45,764 nucleotides of DNA from an uncultured Pelagibacteraceae bacterium (GCA_902568425.1 CACFQM010000006.1:1-45764); one strand, 5' to 3'. Counted from the first letter of the stretch, positions 11,227 through 21,410 are shown. The notes: generated from the letters alone by a model not told the origin. Numbers and translations: made by a program.

Positions 11227-12153
11227 CTACTTATTTGTTACCTGTAAGAATATATCTTCTAAATCACCCTCATCGGTAGAAATATCAAGTATTTCTACAT
11301 TATTTTTTACTTCCTCAATAATCTGATCAAATTTAATTTTATTTTTGTCATAGCTTGCAGTAATTTGTCCATTACTTTTGGCGAATTTAACACCATCTAA
11401 TTTAATTTTTTCAAAGTTTTTTGAATCTTTAACTTTAAATTTAATGATTTTACTTTCAATTCTTTCAAGCATCTTTTGAGTAGTATCTAATGCCACCAAA
11501 TTACCTTTATTTATTATTGCAATCCTATCGCACATTTCTTGGGCCTCATTCAAATTATGTGTTGTTAATACAATTGTAATACCAAGCTTATTAAGTTCTT
11601 TTACATTTCCCCATAAGTTTTGTCTAAGCTCAACATCAACACCAGCAGTTGGTTCATCCAAAAATAAAATAGGAGGTTGGTGTACCATTGCTTTTGCTAT
11701 TAATAATCTTCTTTTCATACCTCCCGATAAACTTCTTGTGTATGCATTGGCTTGTTTATCTAGCGATACGGTTTCTAAAATTGAATCTGTAATTCTATCC
11801 TCTTTCTTAACGCCATAAAATCCAGCCTGAAGTTCAAGTAGTTTTTTTGGACTAAAAAAAGGATCAAAATTAACTTCTTGTGGTACAATTCCTATGCAAG
11901 CTCTCACTTGTCTAGGATTTTTATCAAGATCATACCCCCATACAGTTACTTTACCTGATGATTTCATTACTGTTCCAGCTAAAATATTTATAAATGTAGT
12001 TTTTCCAGCACCGTTTGGACCTAAAAGACCAAAAATCTCTCCTTGCTTTACTTGCAAACTTAAATTTTTTAGTGCCAAAACTTCTTGTTTTAGTTTATTA
12101 CTTTTTGAATAAATTTTAGTTAAATTTTCAGAAGATAATGCAATTTTGTTCAT
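11227..12153 (-). CDS. ABC-2-type transporter ATP-binding protein (permease not adjacent)
   Basis: ATPase of the YadG/daunorubicin-exporter class, 308 aa. Walker A GPNGAGKTT is at about 45-53, the signature LSGGMKRR at about 142-149, Walker B ILFLDEP at about 162-168, and the H-loop in TTHNLNEA. The C-terminal extension of about 80 residues is typical of ABC-2 exporters. Its permease partner is not next to it; bioY, 31 bases downstream, is a different transporter type. The substrate is unknown. The start ATG lies just inside a perfect inverted repeat. Confidence 0.85.
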   Translation of the reverse strand: MNKIALSSENLTKIYSKSNKLKQEVLALKNLSLQVKQGEIFGLLGPNGAGKTTFINILAGTVMKSSGKVTVWGYDLDKNPRQVRACIGIVPQEVNFDPFFSPKKLLELQAGFYGVKKEDRITDSILETVSLDKQANAYTRSLSGGMKRRLLIAKAMVHQPPILFLDEPTAGVDVELRQNLWGNVKELNKLGITIVLTTHNLNEAQEMCDRIAIINKGNLVALDTTQKMLERIESKIIKFKVKDSKNFEKIKLDGVKFAKSNGQITASYDKNKIKFDQIIEEVKNNVEILDISTDEGDLEDIFLQVTNK

Positions 12154-12157
12154 AATA

Positions 12158-12176
12158 TAATGTTATTATAACATTA
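12158..12176. repeat. Perfect 8-bp inverted repeat in the divergent ABC/polA spacer
   Basis: Arms TAATGTTA and TAACATTA are separated by TTA. The repeat lies in the 48-base spacer between the divergent ATPase and polA genes and ends four bases before the ATPase start. It could be an operator or a 5'-UTR hairpin. Chance is a real alternative in DNA this AT-rich. Confidence 0.35.
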
Positions 12177-12201
12177 AAAAAATTAAGATATCATTACAAA
12201 G

Positions 12202-14970
12202 ATGAGCGCAATAAAAAAAACAGATCATTTTTATTTAGTAGATGGATCTGGTTATATTTTTAGAGCTTATTATGCTCTTCCACCTTTATCTAGGAAAAGT
12301 GATGGTTTACCTACAGGAGCTGTTAGTGGTTTTAGCAGTATGCTCTTCAAACTTTTAGAAGAGGTTAGGTCAGATGACTCAAAAAATAAACCTACACATT
12401 TTGCAGTAATATTTGACTCAGCAAGAAAAAATTTTAGAAATGAAATATACAAAGATTATAAAGCAAATAGGTCAGAAGCACCTGATGATTTAGCACCACA
12501 ATTTGAATATATAAGAAAAGCTGTTAAAGCTTTTAATCTACCTTCAATTGAACAAATTAATTATGAGGCTGATGATTTGATAGCAACATACGCTAAACAA
12601 ATAATTAGTCTTGGAGCTAAGGTTACAATTATTTCTTCTGATAAAGACTTAATGCAACTTGTATCAAATAAAATAAGATTATTTGATCCAATGAAAAGTA
12701 AAATTATTGGAGAAAAAGAAGTAATAGAAAAATTTGGTGTAAAACCTAATCAGGTCATTGATGTCCAATCATTAGCAGGTGACTCTTCAGATAATATTCC
12801 TGGTGTTCCAGGAATTGGTGTTAAAACAGCATCTGAATTAATAAATAAATTTAAAACATTGGAAAATCTACTTAAGAAAGCGGGAGAAATAACTCAAAAA
12901 AAGAGAAAAGAAACTTTAATAAATAATAAAGATTTAGCTTTAATAAGCAAAAAATTAGTAACCTTAAAAGATGATGTTCCAACGAAGAATAAAATTGATA
13001 CTTTTGAAATTAAAAAAATCGATAAAAATAAACTTTATGAGTTTTTGAGAGAAATGGAATTTAATAGACTTTTAAGTCAAGCAATAAGTTTTTACGGAGA
13101 ACCTGATGGAAAAGTAGTCCAACAAAATACCAAATCGATCCAAAAAAAAATTGATGTTACGAAGTATAAAACTATAAACAAAATTACTGATTTAGATAAA
13201 CTGATAAAAAACCTTGAGGACAAATCATTAATATCTGTAGATACCGAGACATCATCATTAAACCCTCTAGATGCAGATCTTGTAGGTATATCGGTATGTT
13301 ATTCTCCAAACGAGGCTTATTATATTCCTGTCAAACACAAAACAGAAAACTGTTTAAATAAAAAAGTAGTCATAGAAAAAATAAAAAAAATTCTTGAAGA
13401 TAAAAGTATAAAAAAAATTGGTCAAAATATTAAATTTGATAATTTAATTTTAAAAAAAGAAGGTATTAATATTAATCCGATTGAGGATACCATGTTGTTA
13501 TCCTACACACTGGATGCAGGCCTAAACCGTCATAATTTAGATACGTTATCTGAAATTCATCTAGATCACAAAACTATCTCTTACAAAGATTTAGTTGGGT
13601 CTGGGAAAAATAAATTGATTTTTGAAGAAGTAGATTTGAAAAAATCAACTGAATATGCAGGCGAAGATGCAGATGTGACTTTTAGATTATTTGATATTTT
13701 AAAAAGTCGATTGGATGAACAAAAATTAAACATAATTTATGAAACCTTCGAAAAACCGTTAGTTCAGATTCTTTCACAGATAGAAATGAATGGTATTAAA
13801 ATTAATACTGATTATCTTAAAAAATTATCGAAAAATTTTGCAAATAAAATAAAGAAAATTGAAAAAGAAATTTTTTTAATAGCAAAAAAAGAATTTAATA
13901 TAGGATCTCCAAAACAACTAGGAGAAATAATTTACAATGAGCTAAAAATCGCTAATTTAAAAAAAACAAAGAAAGGCAGTCTAGCTACAAATGCAAATAT
14001 TCTTGAAGATTTAGCTTTTAAAGGACATAAATTTCCCAGATTAGTTCTAGATTGGCGTCAATTATCAAAATTAAAAAATACATATACTGATGCACTCCAA
14101 GATCATGTTAATTCAAAAACTAATAGAGTACATACTTCGTTTTTATTAGCCGCGACTAATACAGGAAGATTAGCCTCCAGTGATCCAAATTTACAAAATA
14201 TACCAATCAAAACAAATGATGGGCGAGAAATTAGAAAAGCGTTTATAGCTGAAAAAAATAATATTTTAATTTCAGCGGATTATAATCAGATTGAAATGAG
14301 AATTTTAGCCGATTTAGCAGAGGTTAAGGAACTTCAAAAAGCCTTTTTAAATAAAGAAGATATTCATGCGCTTACTGCAAGCCAAGTATTTAACGTACCA
14401 ATAAAAAAGGTAGATGAAAATTTGAGAAGGAAAGCAAAAACTATAAATTTTGGTATCATCTATGGAATTACGCAATACGGTCTTGCAAAACAAATTTCTG
14501 TGTCAAACCAGGAAGCGTTAGATTTTATTAACTCATATTTTAAAAAATTTCCCGAAATCAAAGATTATATGGAAAAAACAATTAAGTTTTGTAGAAAAAA
14601 TGGATATGTGAATAATATTTTTGGAAGACGAATACATTTAAGGGGTATAAATGATAAAAATTTTAGCGTAAGAAGCTTTCAAGAGAGAGCTGCGATTAAT
14701 GCACCAATTCAAAGTTCAGCAGCTGATATAATTAGACTTGCGATGATTAAAATTGATGACTTAATTAATTTAAACAAAATCCACAAAGCAAAAATGCTTC
14801 TCCAAATACATGACGAATTAGTCTTTGAATGTCAAAAATCGAATCAAAAACTTGTTGAAAAAATTGTAAAAAAAACAATGGAGTCAGTCTCGAGTTCTGA
14901 GTACCATATGTTCAAAATCCCACTAGACGTAAACGTCAATTCTGGTGATAATTGGGATGAAGCTCACTAA
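12202..14970 (+). CDS. polA: DNA polymerase I
   Basis: Repair and Okazaki-fragment polymerase, 922 aa, the full-length three-domain form. Residues 1 to about 300 are the 5' nuclease (LVDGSGYIFRAYYAL; EADDLIATYA; SSDKDLMQLV). About 335-520 are the 3'-5' proofreading domain, which looks active: the acidic pair is in SVDTETSSL, and IGQNIKFDN and AGEDADVTF are present. About 550-922 are the polymerase domain, with motif A SADYNQIEMR (about 691), the O-helix region TINFGIIYG and motif C QIHDELVFE (about 869). It stands alone between the ABC gene and chvI. Confidence 0.97.
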   Translation: MSAIKKTDHFYLVDGSGYIFRAYYALPPLSRKSDGLPTGAVSGFSSMLFKLLEEVRSDDSKNKPTHFAVIFDSARKNFRNEIYKDYKANRSEAPDDLAPQFEYIRKAVKAFNLPSIEQINYEADDLIATYAKQIISLGAKVTIISSDKDLMQLVSNKIRLFDPMKSKIIGEKEVIEKFGVKPNQVIDVQSLAGDSSDNIPGVPGIGVKTASELINKFKTLENLLKKAGEITQKKRKETLINNKDLALISKKLVTLKDDVPTKNKIDTFEIKKIDKNKLYEFLREMEFNRLLSQAISFYGEPDGKVVQQNTKSIQKKIDVTKYKTINKITDLDKLIKNLEDKSLISVDTETSSLNPLDADLVGISVCYSPNEAYYIPVKHKTENCLNKKVVIEKIKKILEDKSIKKIGQNIKFDNLILKKEGININPIEDTMLLSYTLDAGLNRHNLDTLSEIHLDHKTISYKDLVGSGKNKLIFEEVDLKKSTEYAGEDADVTFRLFDILKSRLDEQKLNIIYETFEKPLVQILSQIEMNGIKINTDYLKKLSKNFANKIKKIEKEIFLIAKKEFNIGSPKQLGEIIYNELKIANLKKTKKGSLATNANILEDLAFKGHKFPRLVLDWRQLSKLKNTYTDALQDHVNSKTNRVHTSFLLAATNTGRLASSDPNLQNIPIKTNDGREIRKAFIAEKNNILISADYNQIEMRILADLAEVKELQKAFLNKEDIHALTASQVFNVPIKKVDENLRRKAKTINFGIIYGITQYGLAKQISVSNQEALDFINSYFKKFPEIKDYMEKTIKFCRKNGYVNNIFGRRIHLRGINDKNFSVRSFQERAAINAPIQSSAADIIRLAMIKIDDLINLNKIHKAKMLLQIHDELVFECQKSNQKLVEKIVKKTMESVSSSEYHMFKIPLDVNVNSGDNWDEAH

Positions 14971-14989
14971 AATTAAAATTGCCTAAATT

Positions 14990-15017
14990 TTGACAATTTA
15001 ATTTAAACTATTAGGAT
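14990..15017 (+). promoter_or_regulatory. Possible sigma70-type promoter before chvI
   Basis: A consensus -35 TTGACA (14990-14995) is followed after 16 bases by TAGGAT (15012-15017), a 4/6 match to TATAAT, all within the 53-base polA-chvI spacer. AGGA at 15013-15016 also fits as ribosome binding site for the ATG at 15024, so the -10 call is weak and the leader would be very short. Confidence 0.3.
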
Positions 15018-15023
15018 ATTATT

Positions 15024-15722
15024 ATGTCAAAAACTATAGCACTTGTTGATGACGACAGAAATATATTAACCAGTCTAAGCATAGCTCTAGAAAGAGAGGG
15101 ATTTAAAGTTCAAACATATATTGATGGAGAAAGCGCCCTTATTGGTTTATCTAGAAATCCACCTGACTTAGCAGTAGTTGATATAAAAATGCCTAGAATG
15201 GATGGAGAGGAACTGCTTAAAAGAATAAAAAAAAAGATGTCTATTCCAATTATATTTCTCACATCAAAAGATGAAGAGGTTGACGAATTACTTGGTTTAA
15301 AACTTGGTGCAGATGATTTTATAAAAAAATCGGGAGGTTTTTCAATCAAGGTCTTAGTTGAAAGAATTAGAGTTCAACTAAGAAAAAAAAGCAATTTACA
15401 AGATGAAACTAAAAACTTAATAGTACATGGAAAATTGAAATTAGACCCTAATCAACTTGAGTGTCAATGGAATGGAAAAAACCTTCCTGAAAAATTAACA
15501 ACTACAGAATTTTTAATAGTAAAAGAGTTAGCCCAAAGACCTGGTGTTATTAAAGAGAGAGCGCACCTTATGGATATAGCTTATAAAGAAAATACTGATA
15601 TAGAAGATAGAACAATAGATAGTCATATAAAAAGAATTAGAAAGAAATTCAAAAAGGTAGATGAAAAATTCTCATCAATTGAAACCCGTTATGGAAGCGG
15701 ATATAGATGGAATATTAATTAA
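15024..15722 (+). CDS. chvI: ChvI-type response regulator (OmpR family)
   Basis: Envelope/acid-stress regulator paired with ChvG in alphaproteobacteria. The 232-aa product has a receiver with acidic pocket VDDDRN (8-13), phosphoacceptor D53 in [11 protein letters not shown] and switch Thr T80, then an OmpR-type winged helix (about 130-230) ending RYGSGYRWN. The usual Lys-Pro-Phe after the fifth strand is replaced by KKSGGFS (101-107): the proline is missing and two residues are inserted. The stop overlaps the chvG start as TAATG. An A9 tract at 15227-15235 is in frame, a useful contrast to the split genes further on. Confidence 0.92.
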   Translation: MSKTIALVDDDRNILTSLSIALEREGFKVQTYIDGESALIGLSRNPPDLAVVDIKMPRMDGEELLKRIKKKMSIPIIFLTSKDEEVDELLGLKLGADDFIKKSGGFSIKVLVERIRVQLRKKSNLQDETKNLIVHGKLKLDPNQLECQWNGKNLPEKLTTTEFLIVKELAQRPGVIKERAHLMDIAYKENTDIEDRTIDSHIKRIRKKFKKVDEKFSSIETRYGSGYRWNIN

Positions 15723-17260
15723 TGAATTTAGTTAAAAGTTCATCATCTATTTTAAGAAAGTTTTTGATATTTAACTCTGTTGTATTCTTAGTATTAGGCT
15801 TATTCACTTTTTTTTATCTTAATGCTATTCAACCAAACTTAGTAAAACAAAGAGTAGAAAAACACACAGTTATAATAAACAATACTTCTAACCACATTGA
15901 AAGATTAAAAATAAATTTTAAAGAAAAGGACTTAAAAAATTTTCTAATATCGACAAGGTTTTTATTTCAAAATCTAGAAAGAGTTCAATTTTTTAATGTT
16001 GAAGGAGAATTAATTGGAGATACGAACATCATTGATTTGGATCAGAATGTTTTTGTTAGATCAGACGCAGTTATTCAGGAAAATATTAATGCTAATTCTA
16101 ATATCTTTGAAAAAGATTTATCTTCAGAAAAATCACCTCAAAAGAAAGAAAATATCAGTAATTTGATTTCAAATAAAAAAAATGAAGAACCAATTGTTAT
16201 TGAAATACAGGAAAATAATAATTTTTTTATAAAGACTTTAAATGGTCTCAAAATTGATAGTGAAGTTTTAGGTTATATACAGGTTACAGAACAAGCTAAT
16301 GAAATTTTAACAGCCGTTGAAGAAAGACAAAATTTTATTCTTAGAACAGTAATAGCTATAGCTATAGCAATATTTGTATTCTCGATATTTTTAAATAAAT
16401 ATATTCTTACCCCAATCGCCGCTTTAGTAGGTTATACGGAAGCTATAAAATCTAAAGATGATTCATCAGGTAAAATAGAGAAATTTTTAGAGAGAACCGA
16501 TGAACTTGGTTTGCTTTCAAGATCTTTAAATAATATGACAACTGACTTACAACAAAGGACTAGAAGAGCTGAAAATTCTTCAGCTGATTTGGCTCACGAG
16601 ATTAGAAACCCATTGGCTTCATTAAAGGGCGCATCAGAGCTTTTAGAAAATTCTTCAGATAGAAACGAAAGAGAAAAATTAATTAAGATTTTGAGTCATG
16701 ATGTAGAAAGAATTGATAGATTGATTACAGATTATTCACAAATGCTTAAAGATGAAGCTTCTTTATCTAGAGAAAAAATGAAAAAAATAGATTTACAAGT
16801 TTTAGTAAAAAATGTGGTTGATGAATTTGAGAGCAATTCAAAGGTAATAGAAAAAAATATAAAATTTAAAATTATTAAAGAAAAACCTAATGGTTACGAC
16901 TTTCAACTTTTTGGTATAGATAATAGATTAGAGCAAATATTAGCAAATCTTTTAGATAATGCTTTATCTTTTAGTCCAAACAAAGGCCAAGTTTTAATCT
17001 ATATACAAGGAAAAAAAGACACTGTTTCTTTTAATGTAAAAGATCAAGGCCCAGGTTTTAGCGAGACAAATACTGATAAGATATTTAAAAGATTTTATAG
17101 CAATAGACCTGAGAAATTTGGCGAACACTCAGGTTTAGGTTTAAATATTGTTAAGAGCATAGTTGAAATGCATGGAGGAAATGTTCAGGCTTCAAATAGG
17201 ACTGATAATCAAAGAGGGGCTGAAATTGAAGTAGTACTTCCTAAAAAATATAATCAATAG
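15722..17260 (+). CDS. chvG: ChvG-type sensor histidine kinase
   Basis: Inner-membrane sensor kinase for ChvI, 512 aa. TM1 is at about 14-33, followed by a periplasmic sensor of about 170 residues with a low-complexity Asn/Ser/Lys stretch (about 118-155), and TM2 at about 207-227. Then come HAMP (about 228-285), phosphoacceptor H292 in DLAHEIRNPLASLKG, an N-box (LANLLDNALSFS) and G-boxes (DQGPGFS, GLGLNIV). In many alphaproteobacteria hprK and PTS genes follow; here ahcY is next, so that regulatory branch is not linked in this genome region. Confidence 0.9.
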   Translation: MNLVKSSSSILRKFLIFNSVVFLVLGLFTFFYLNAIQPNLVKQRVEKHTVIINNTSNHIERLKINFKEKDLKNFLISTRFLFQNLERVQFFNVEGELIGDTNIIDLDQNVFVRSDAVIQENINANSNIFEKDLSSEKSPQKKENISNLISNKKNEEPIVIEIQENNNFFIKTLNGLKIDSEVLGYIQVTEQANEILTAVEERQNFILRTVIAIAIAIFVFSIFLNKYILTPIAALVGYTEAIKSKDDSSGKIEKFLERTDELGLLSRSLNNMTTDLQQRTRRAENSSADLAHEIRNPLASLKGASELLENSSDRNEREKLIKILSHDVERIDRLITDYSQMLKDEASLSREKMKKIDLQVLVKNVVDEFESNSKVIEKNIKFKIIKEKPNGYDFQLFGIDNRLEQILANLLDNALSFSPNKGQVLIYIQGKKDTVSFNVKDQGPGFSETNTDKIFKRFYSNRPEKFGEHSGLGLNIVKSIVEMHGGNVQASNRTDNQRGAEIEVVLPKKYNQ

Positions 17261-17306
17261 TGACTACTTGATTACTGTAAATTAAATTGTTACAAGATTT
17301 TTATAA

Positions 17307-18596
17307 ATGAGCCAAGATTTTAAAGTAAAAGATATAAATTTAGCTGACTTTGGTAGAAAAGAAATATCTATAGCAGAGTCTGAAATGCCAGGTTTAATGG
17401 CATTAAGAAAAGAATATAAAAATAAAAAACCTTTGAATGGCGCAAATATTCTTGGCTGTCTTCACATGACAATTCAAACAGCTGTTTTGATAGAAACACT
17501 TGTTGAACTTGGCGCAAGTGTTAGATGGTCTTCTTGTAATATTTTCTCAACACAAGATCATGCTGCTGCTGCAATTGCAAAAGCGGGAATACCAGTTTAT
17601 GCATGGAAAGGTGAAACGGAAAAAGAGTATTGGTGGTGCATTAAACAAACTATCGAAGGTGATAAAAGTTGGAAGCCAAATATGATTTTAGATGATGGTG
17701 GTGATCTCACCGGACTAATGCACAAGGATTATAAAGATCTACTTAAAAATATTAAAGGAGTATCAGAAGAAACTACAACTGGAGTTTTAGCATTAAAAAA
17801 AATGGAGTCTAATAAATCATTGCTAATCCCTGCTATAAATGTGAACGACTCAGTAACAAAATCTAAATTTGATAATTTGTATGGTTGCCGGGAAAGTTTA
17901 GTAGATGGAATTAAAAGAGCAACAGATTTAATGATGTCTGGTAAAGTTGCTATAGTTGCTGGTTTTGGTGATGTTGGTAAAGGAAGTGCGGCATCTCTTA
18001 GACAATCAGGCGCAAGAGTTATGGTTACAGAAACAGATCCTATTTGTGCACTTCAAGCGGCAATGGAAGGTTATGAAGTTGTATTGATGGATGAGGCTAT
18101 TAAAGATGCAGACATAGTTGTAACTGCCACAGGCAATAAAGACATTGTAACTGCTGATCACATGAGGGAAATGAAAGACAGAGCAATATTATGCAATATT
18201 GGTCATTTCGATAATGAAATTCAAGTTGATGCTTTAAAGAATTACAAATGGACTGAAATAAAACCACAAGTACATGAAATAGAACTACCAAGTAAAAAAA
18301 GAATTATTTTATTAGCTGAAGGAAGATTAGTAAATCTTGGCTGTGCAACTGGGCACCCAAGCTTTGTTATGAGCGCTTCATTTACAAATCAGGTTATAGC
18401 TCAAATTGAATTGTGGAATAACTCAAAAAATTACGAAAAGAAAGTTTATGTATTACCAAAGCACTTAGACGAAAAAGTTGCAACATTACACTTAGGTAAA
18501 GTTGGTGCTAAATTAACAAAAATGTCTAAGGAACAAGCAGACTATATTAGCGTTAAACCATCAGGACCATTTAAACCGGATACTTATCGCTACTAA
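17307..18596 (+). CDS. ahcY: Adenosylhomocysteinase
   Basis: NAD-dependent hydrolase that splits S-adenosylhomocysteine to adenosine and homocysteine, relieving product inhibition of methyltransferases. At 429 aa it is the short form, without the roughly 40-residue insertion of many bacterial homologues. The substrate region ([14 protein letters not shown]), the NAD loop [12 protein letters not shown] (about 215-226), GHFDNEIQ, and the conserved C-terminal KPDTYRY are all present. I saw no SAH riboswitch in the 46-base spacer after chvG. tsaE starts 11 bases downstream. Confidence 0.96.
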   Translation: MSQDFKVKDINLADFGRKEISIAESEMPGLMALRKEYKNKKPLNGANILGCLHMTIQTAVLIETLVELGASVRWSSCNIFSTQDHAAAAIAKAGIPVYAWKGETEKEYWWCIKQTIEGDKSWKPNMILDDGGDLTGLMHKDYKDLLKNIKGVSEETTTGVLALKKMESNKSLLIPAINVNDSVTKSKFDNLYGCRESLVDGIKRATDLMMSGKVAIVAGFGDVGKGSAASLRQSGARVMVTETDPICALQAAMEGYEVVLMDEAIKDADIVVTATGNKDIVTADHMREMKDRAILCNIGHFDNEIQVDALKNYKWTEIKPQVHEIELPSKKRIILLAEGRLVNLGCATGHPSFVMSASFTNQVIAQIELWNNSKNYEKKVYVLPKHLDEKVATLHLGKVGAKLTKMSKEQADYISVKPSGPFKPDTYRY

Positions 18597-18607
18597 AATA
18601 GTAGCCA

Positions 18608-19063
18608 ATGTTGAAATATTATTTATCTCAAATAGATGCTATATCTAAAAAAATTTCATTATCTTTATCAAAAACTGACTGTATATTTTTATATGGTGAA
18701 TTAGGATCTGGAAAAACTACTTTTGTAAGAAGTTTGGTTCATCAATTACAGAAAAAAAATAGAATTAAAAAAACAGAAGTTGTAAGTCCAACTTTTAGTC
18801 TGCTTCATGAATACGAGATAAAAAATTTAAAAGTAATGCATTATGATTTATATCGATTAAAAAAAAACAAAGAATTAGAGAAACTCGGTATATTTCAAGA
18901 AAATGATAGAGTGATAACAATAATTGAGTGGCCAGAGATAATTAAAAAAACAATAGCTAATAGACTTGAAATTACTTTTTATCATCAAGAGGAACAAGAA
19001 AGCAGAAAATTAAAAATAAGAGGTTACGGAAAATGGAAAAAATTTAAATTAAATGCAATATAA
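18608..19063 (+). CDS. tsaE: tRNA threonylcarbamoyladenosine biosynthesis ATPase TsaE
   Basis: P-loop ATPase of the TsaBDE complex that makes t6A37 on ANN-decoding tRNAs. The product is 151 aa with Walker A GELGSGKTT (30-38), the family motif SPTFSLLHEY and the acidic HYDLYRL. It overlaps the next gene by 11 bases. The order tsaE-amgK-murU is common in alphaproteobacteria. An in-frame A9 tract lies at 18859-18867. Confidence 0.92.
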   Translation: MLKYYLSQIDAISKKISLSLSKTDCIFLYGELGSGKTTFVRSLVHQLQKKNRIKKTEVVSPTFSLLHEYEIKNLKVMHYDLYRLKKNKELEKLGIFQENDRVITIIEWPEIIKKTIANRLEITFYHQEEQESRKLKIRGYGKWKKFKLNAI

Positions 19064-20015
19064 ATTAAAAAAAATAAGAAGTGATGCATCTTTTAGAGAA
19101 TTTTTTAGGCTCAAAAAAGGGAATAAAACATCAATTATAGTTACAGCAATGAAAGAAAGATTTCGAAATTTAGTTGCATATTCTGCAATAAATAAATTTC
19201 TAAGAGGCAAAGGCATTCATACTCCCAAAACAATTAGTCAACATTTTAATGAAGGTATAATGGAAATTGAAGATTTCGGTGATAATACACTTTTCCATTC
19301 TATTAGAAAATCAAAAAATATTTTCCCTTATTATAAAAAAAGCATAAATGTAATTTTAAAATTACAAAAAATAAAACCAATTAATAAAATTAAAATTAAA
19401 TTGAACCGAAATTTAAAATTAAACAATTATAATATTAAATATTTACATAAGGATTCTGATTTATTTTTGAATTGGTACCTTCCGGGAGTCCTGGGAAAAA
19501 GAAAATCTAAAAAATTTAAAAAAAAAATAAAAATAGAATTAAATAAATTGTATAAACAAATTTTTTTTAAAAATAAGTTTATAGTCCACAGGGACTTTCA
19601 TGTTTCAAATATTATGCCTGTGAAAAGTAAATTGGGAATTATTGATACACAAGATGTTATTTTAGGAAACCCTATGTATGACGTGGCCTCTCTGATTGAT
19701 GATGTTAGAATACAAATACCATTAAAAATAAAAAATAAAATTTTTCAATATTATTTAAAAAAGAGCTCTTTGAGAAAAAATATTTACTTTTTAAAAAATG
19801 ATTTTGATATTTTATCAATTCAAAGAAATCTAAAGATACTTGGAATCTTTTATAGATTAAATATAAGAGATAAAAAACCCCAATATCTTAAATATTTACC
19901 TTATACTTGGAAACTCATTGAATTAAGAATGAAAAATAAAATTTTTAAAAACTTAGAAAAAATTTTATTAGATGCTGTAAGTAAAAAGCTAAGAAAAAAA
20001 AGAAATTTTAAATGA
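19053..20015 (+). CDS. amgK: Aminoglycoside-phosphotransferase-fold sugar kinase (AmgK-like)
   Basis: Probable anomeric kinase for N-acetylmuramate/N-acetylglucosamine in peptidoglycan recycling. The 320-aa product has a kinase-like fold with catalytic loop VHRDFHVSN (about 178-186) and metal-binding Asp in GIIDTQDV. It overlaps tsaE by 11 bases and murU by four (ATGA). The function is inferred from the conserved tsaE-amgK-murU arrangement, because the primary sequence alone only says APH family. The C-terminal half is very Lys/Ile/Asn-rich, following the genome's AT bias. Confidence 0.8.
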   Translation: MQYKLKKIRSDASFREFFRLKKGNKTSIIVTAMKERFRNLVAYSAINKFLRGKGIHTPKTISQHFNEGIMEIEDFGDNTLFHSIRKSKNIFPYYKKSINVILKLQKIKPINKIKIKLNRNLKLNNYNIKYLHKDSDLFLNWYLPGVLGKRKSKKFKKKIKIELNKLYKQIFFKNKFIVHRDFHVSNIMPVKSKLGIIDTQDVILGNPMYDVASLIDDVRIQIPLKIKNKIFQYYLKKSSLRKNIYFLKNDFDILSIQRNLKILGIFYRLNIRDKKPQYLKYLPYTWKLIELRMKNKIFKNLEKILLDAVSKKLRKKRNFK

Positions 20016-20701
20016 AAATTAAAAAAGCAATTATTCTTGGAGCCGGTTTTGGAAAAAGGATGTACCCAATTACAAAAAAAATTCCAAAACCACTCGTGAA
20101 AATCAAAAACAAAACTATACTTGAAAATAGTATTAGTTTTTTAATTTCGCTTGGAGTAAAACATATTATTATAAATACACATTATCTTCATAATCAAATT
20201 TCTAGCTTTGTAAAAAACAAAAAATTCTCCTGTAAAATAGATTTAGTTTTTGAAAAAAAGAAAATATTAAACACTGGTGGAGGAGTCTTAAACGCTTCAA
20301 AAAAATTTAAAAAACAAGTCTTCTTTGTATTAAATCCAGATACCCTCTGGAGAAAAGAATATAAGAAAGAGTTCAAAAATTTAATAAAAATTTATCAAAA
20401 AAATAAAAAACCAGCTATGCTTTTAATTACAAAAAATAAAAGTTTCGATAAATCATTTAAAGGAGATTTTAATTTGAATTCTCAAAAACTAGTTTTGAGG
20501 CAAAAAAATAATAAACTTATTTTTACAGGTGCTCAAATCCTTACAAGATCAGTTTTTAAATCGAAAAAAATAAAACCATTTTCTATGAATAAAGTATGGG
20601 ATAATTTAATTAAAAAAAAAGAATTAGTAGGTATCTTAAGTAAACAAAAATTTTTACATATCAATAACTATAAGATTTATAGGAAGTTAATTAAGTATTA
20701 G
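20012..20701 (+). CDS. murU: MurNAc-1-phosphate uridylyltransferase-like nucleotidyltransferase (MurU-like)
   Basis: Sugar-1-phosphate nucleotidyltransferase that would form UDP-MurNAc from recycled MurNAc-1-P. The 229-aa product has the N-terminal pyrophosphorylase signature GAGFGKRMYPIT (about 10-21) with the conserved IPKPLVKI, a base-binding GGG in NTGGGVLNA, and the catalytic Asp in NPDTLW. It is coupled to the preceding kinase gene by ATGA. The 3' end overlaps the convergent gpmA by 11 bases. A generic GlmU/RmlA-like role is the alternative. Confidence 0.8.
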   Translation: MKIKKAIILGAGFGKRMYPITKKIPKPLVKIKNKTILENSISFLISLGVKHIIINTHYLHNQISSFVKNKKFSCKIDLVFEKKKILNTGGGVLNASKKFKKQVFFVLNPDTLWRKEYKKEFKNLIKIYQKNKKPAMLLITKNKSFDKSFKGDFNLNSQKLVLRQKNNKLIFTGAQILTRSVFKSKKIKPFSMNKVWDNLIKKKELVGILSKQKFLHINNYKIYRKLIKY

Positions 20702-21404
20702 TTATTATATCTTTTTTTCTAGACTGATCTAAATATCTTTTACCCAAAACTTTACCTGATTTATCAAAGTCTATTACTAGAGGATTGCCGGTTGGTATTT
20801 CAAGTAAATTTATACTTTTATCAGAAATATTAAAAATTTTTTTACCTAAAGCTCTTATTGTGTTCCCGTGAGCTGATATAATAATATTTTTTTCACTTTT
20901 AATGTATTTTTCTATATTTTTTTCATAAAAGGGGACAACACGATTGTAAGTATCTTTTAAAGACTCGGTATTAGGTATTTTTTTTAATTCTTTATACAAT
21001 TTATCATTGTGAGAACTATACTCAGAATCCTTTTCTAGTGATGGCGGAGGGATATCCCACGATCTTCTATACTTTTTAAATTGTTCTTCACCCAATTTCT
21101 TTTTAGTTTCAGCTTTATTTAGACCTGTTAGGGAACCATAATGTCTTTCATTTAATTCCCAATTTTTTGCGTATTTATATTTTTTTCCAAGAATCTCTAA
21201 AATTATCTCAAGAGTATTTATTGCTCTTTTAAGATAAGAGGTAAAACACATATCAAAATCTATATTTAATTCTTTAATTAAGTTCCCTGATTTTTCAGCT
21301 TCGGCAACACCTTTTTCTGAAAGATCGACATCTACCCATCCTGTAAAACGATTTTGCGCATTCCAGGTACTTTGTCCATGTCTGATTGCTATGAGTTTTC
21401 CCAT
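20691..21404 (-). CDS. gpmA: 2,3-bisphosphoglycerate-dependent phosphoglycerate mutase
   Basis: Interconverts 3- and 2-phosphoglycerate in glycolysis and gluconeogenesis. The 237-aa product belongs to the histidine phosphatase superfamily. The phosphohistidine motif is RHGQSTWN (H9), followed by NRFTGWVDVDLSEKG, the substrate-binding NERHYGSLTG and the second catalytic His in SAHGNTIRAL. It is divergent from cutA with 35 AT-only-like bases between starts, and convergent with murU. Confidence 0.95.
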   Translation of the reverse strand: MGKLIAIRHGQSTWNAQNRFTGWVDVDLSEKGVAEAEKSGNLIKELNIDFDMCFTSYLKRAINTLEIILEILGKKYKYAKNWELNERHYGSLTGLNKAETKKKLGEEQFKKYRRSWDIPPPSLEKDSEYSSHNDKLYKELKKIPNTESLKDTYNRVVPFYEKNIEKYIKSEKNIIISAHGNTIRALGKKIFNISDKSINLLEIPTGNPLVIDFDKSGKVLGKRYLDQSRKKDIITNT

Positions 21405-21410
21405 TGAATA

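Noticed and set aside
10647-12153. bioY plus the adjacent ATPase as a complete ECF biotin transporter
   Set aside because: The ATPase has the C-terminal extension and sequence type of ABC-2 exporters, not of BioM/EcfA, and no BioN/EcfT gene is present.
17261-17306. SAH or SAM riboswitch before ahcY
   Set aside because: The spacer is only 46 bases and no stem pattern fits; nothing supports it.
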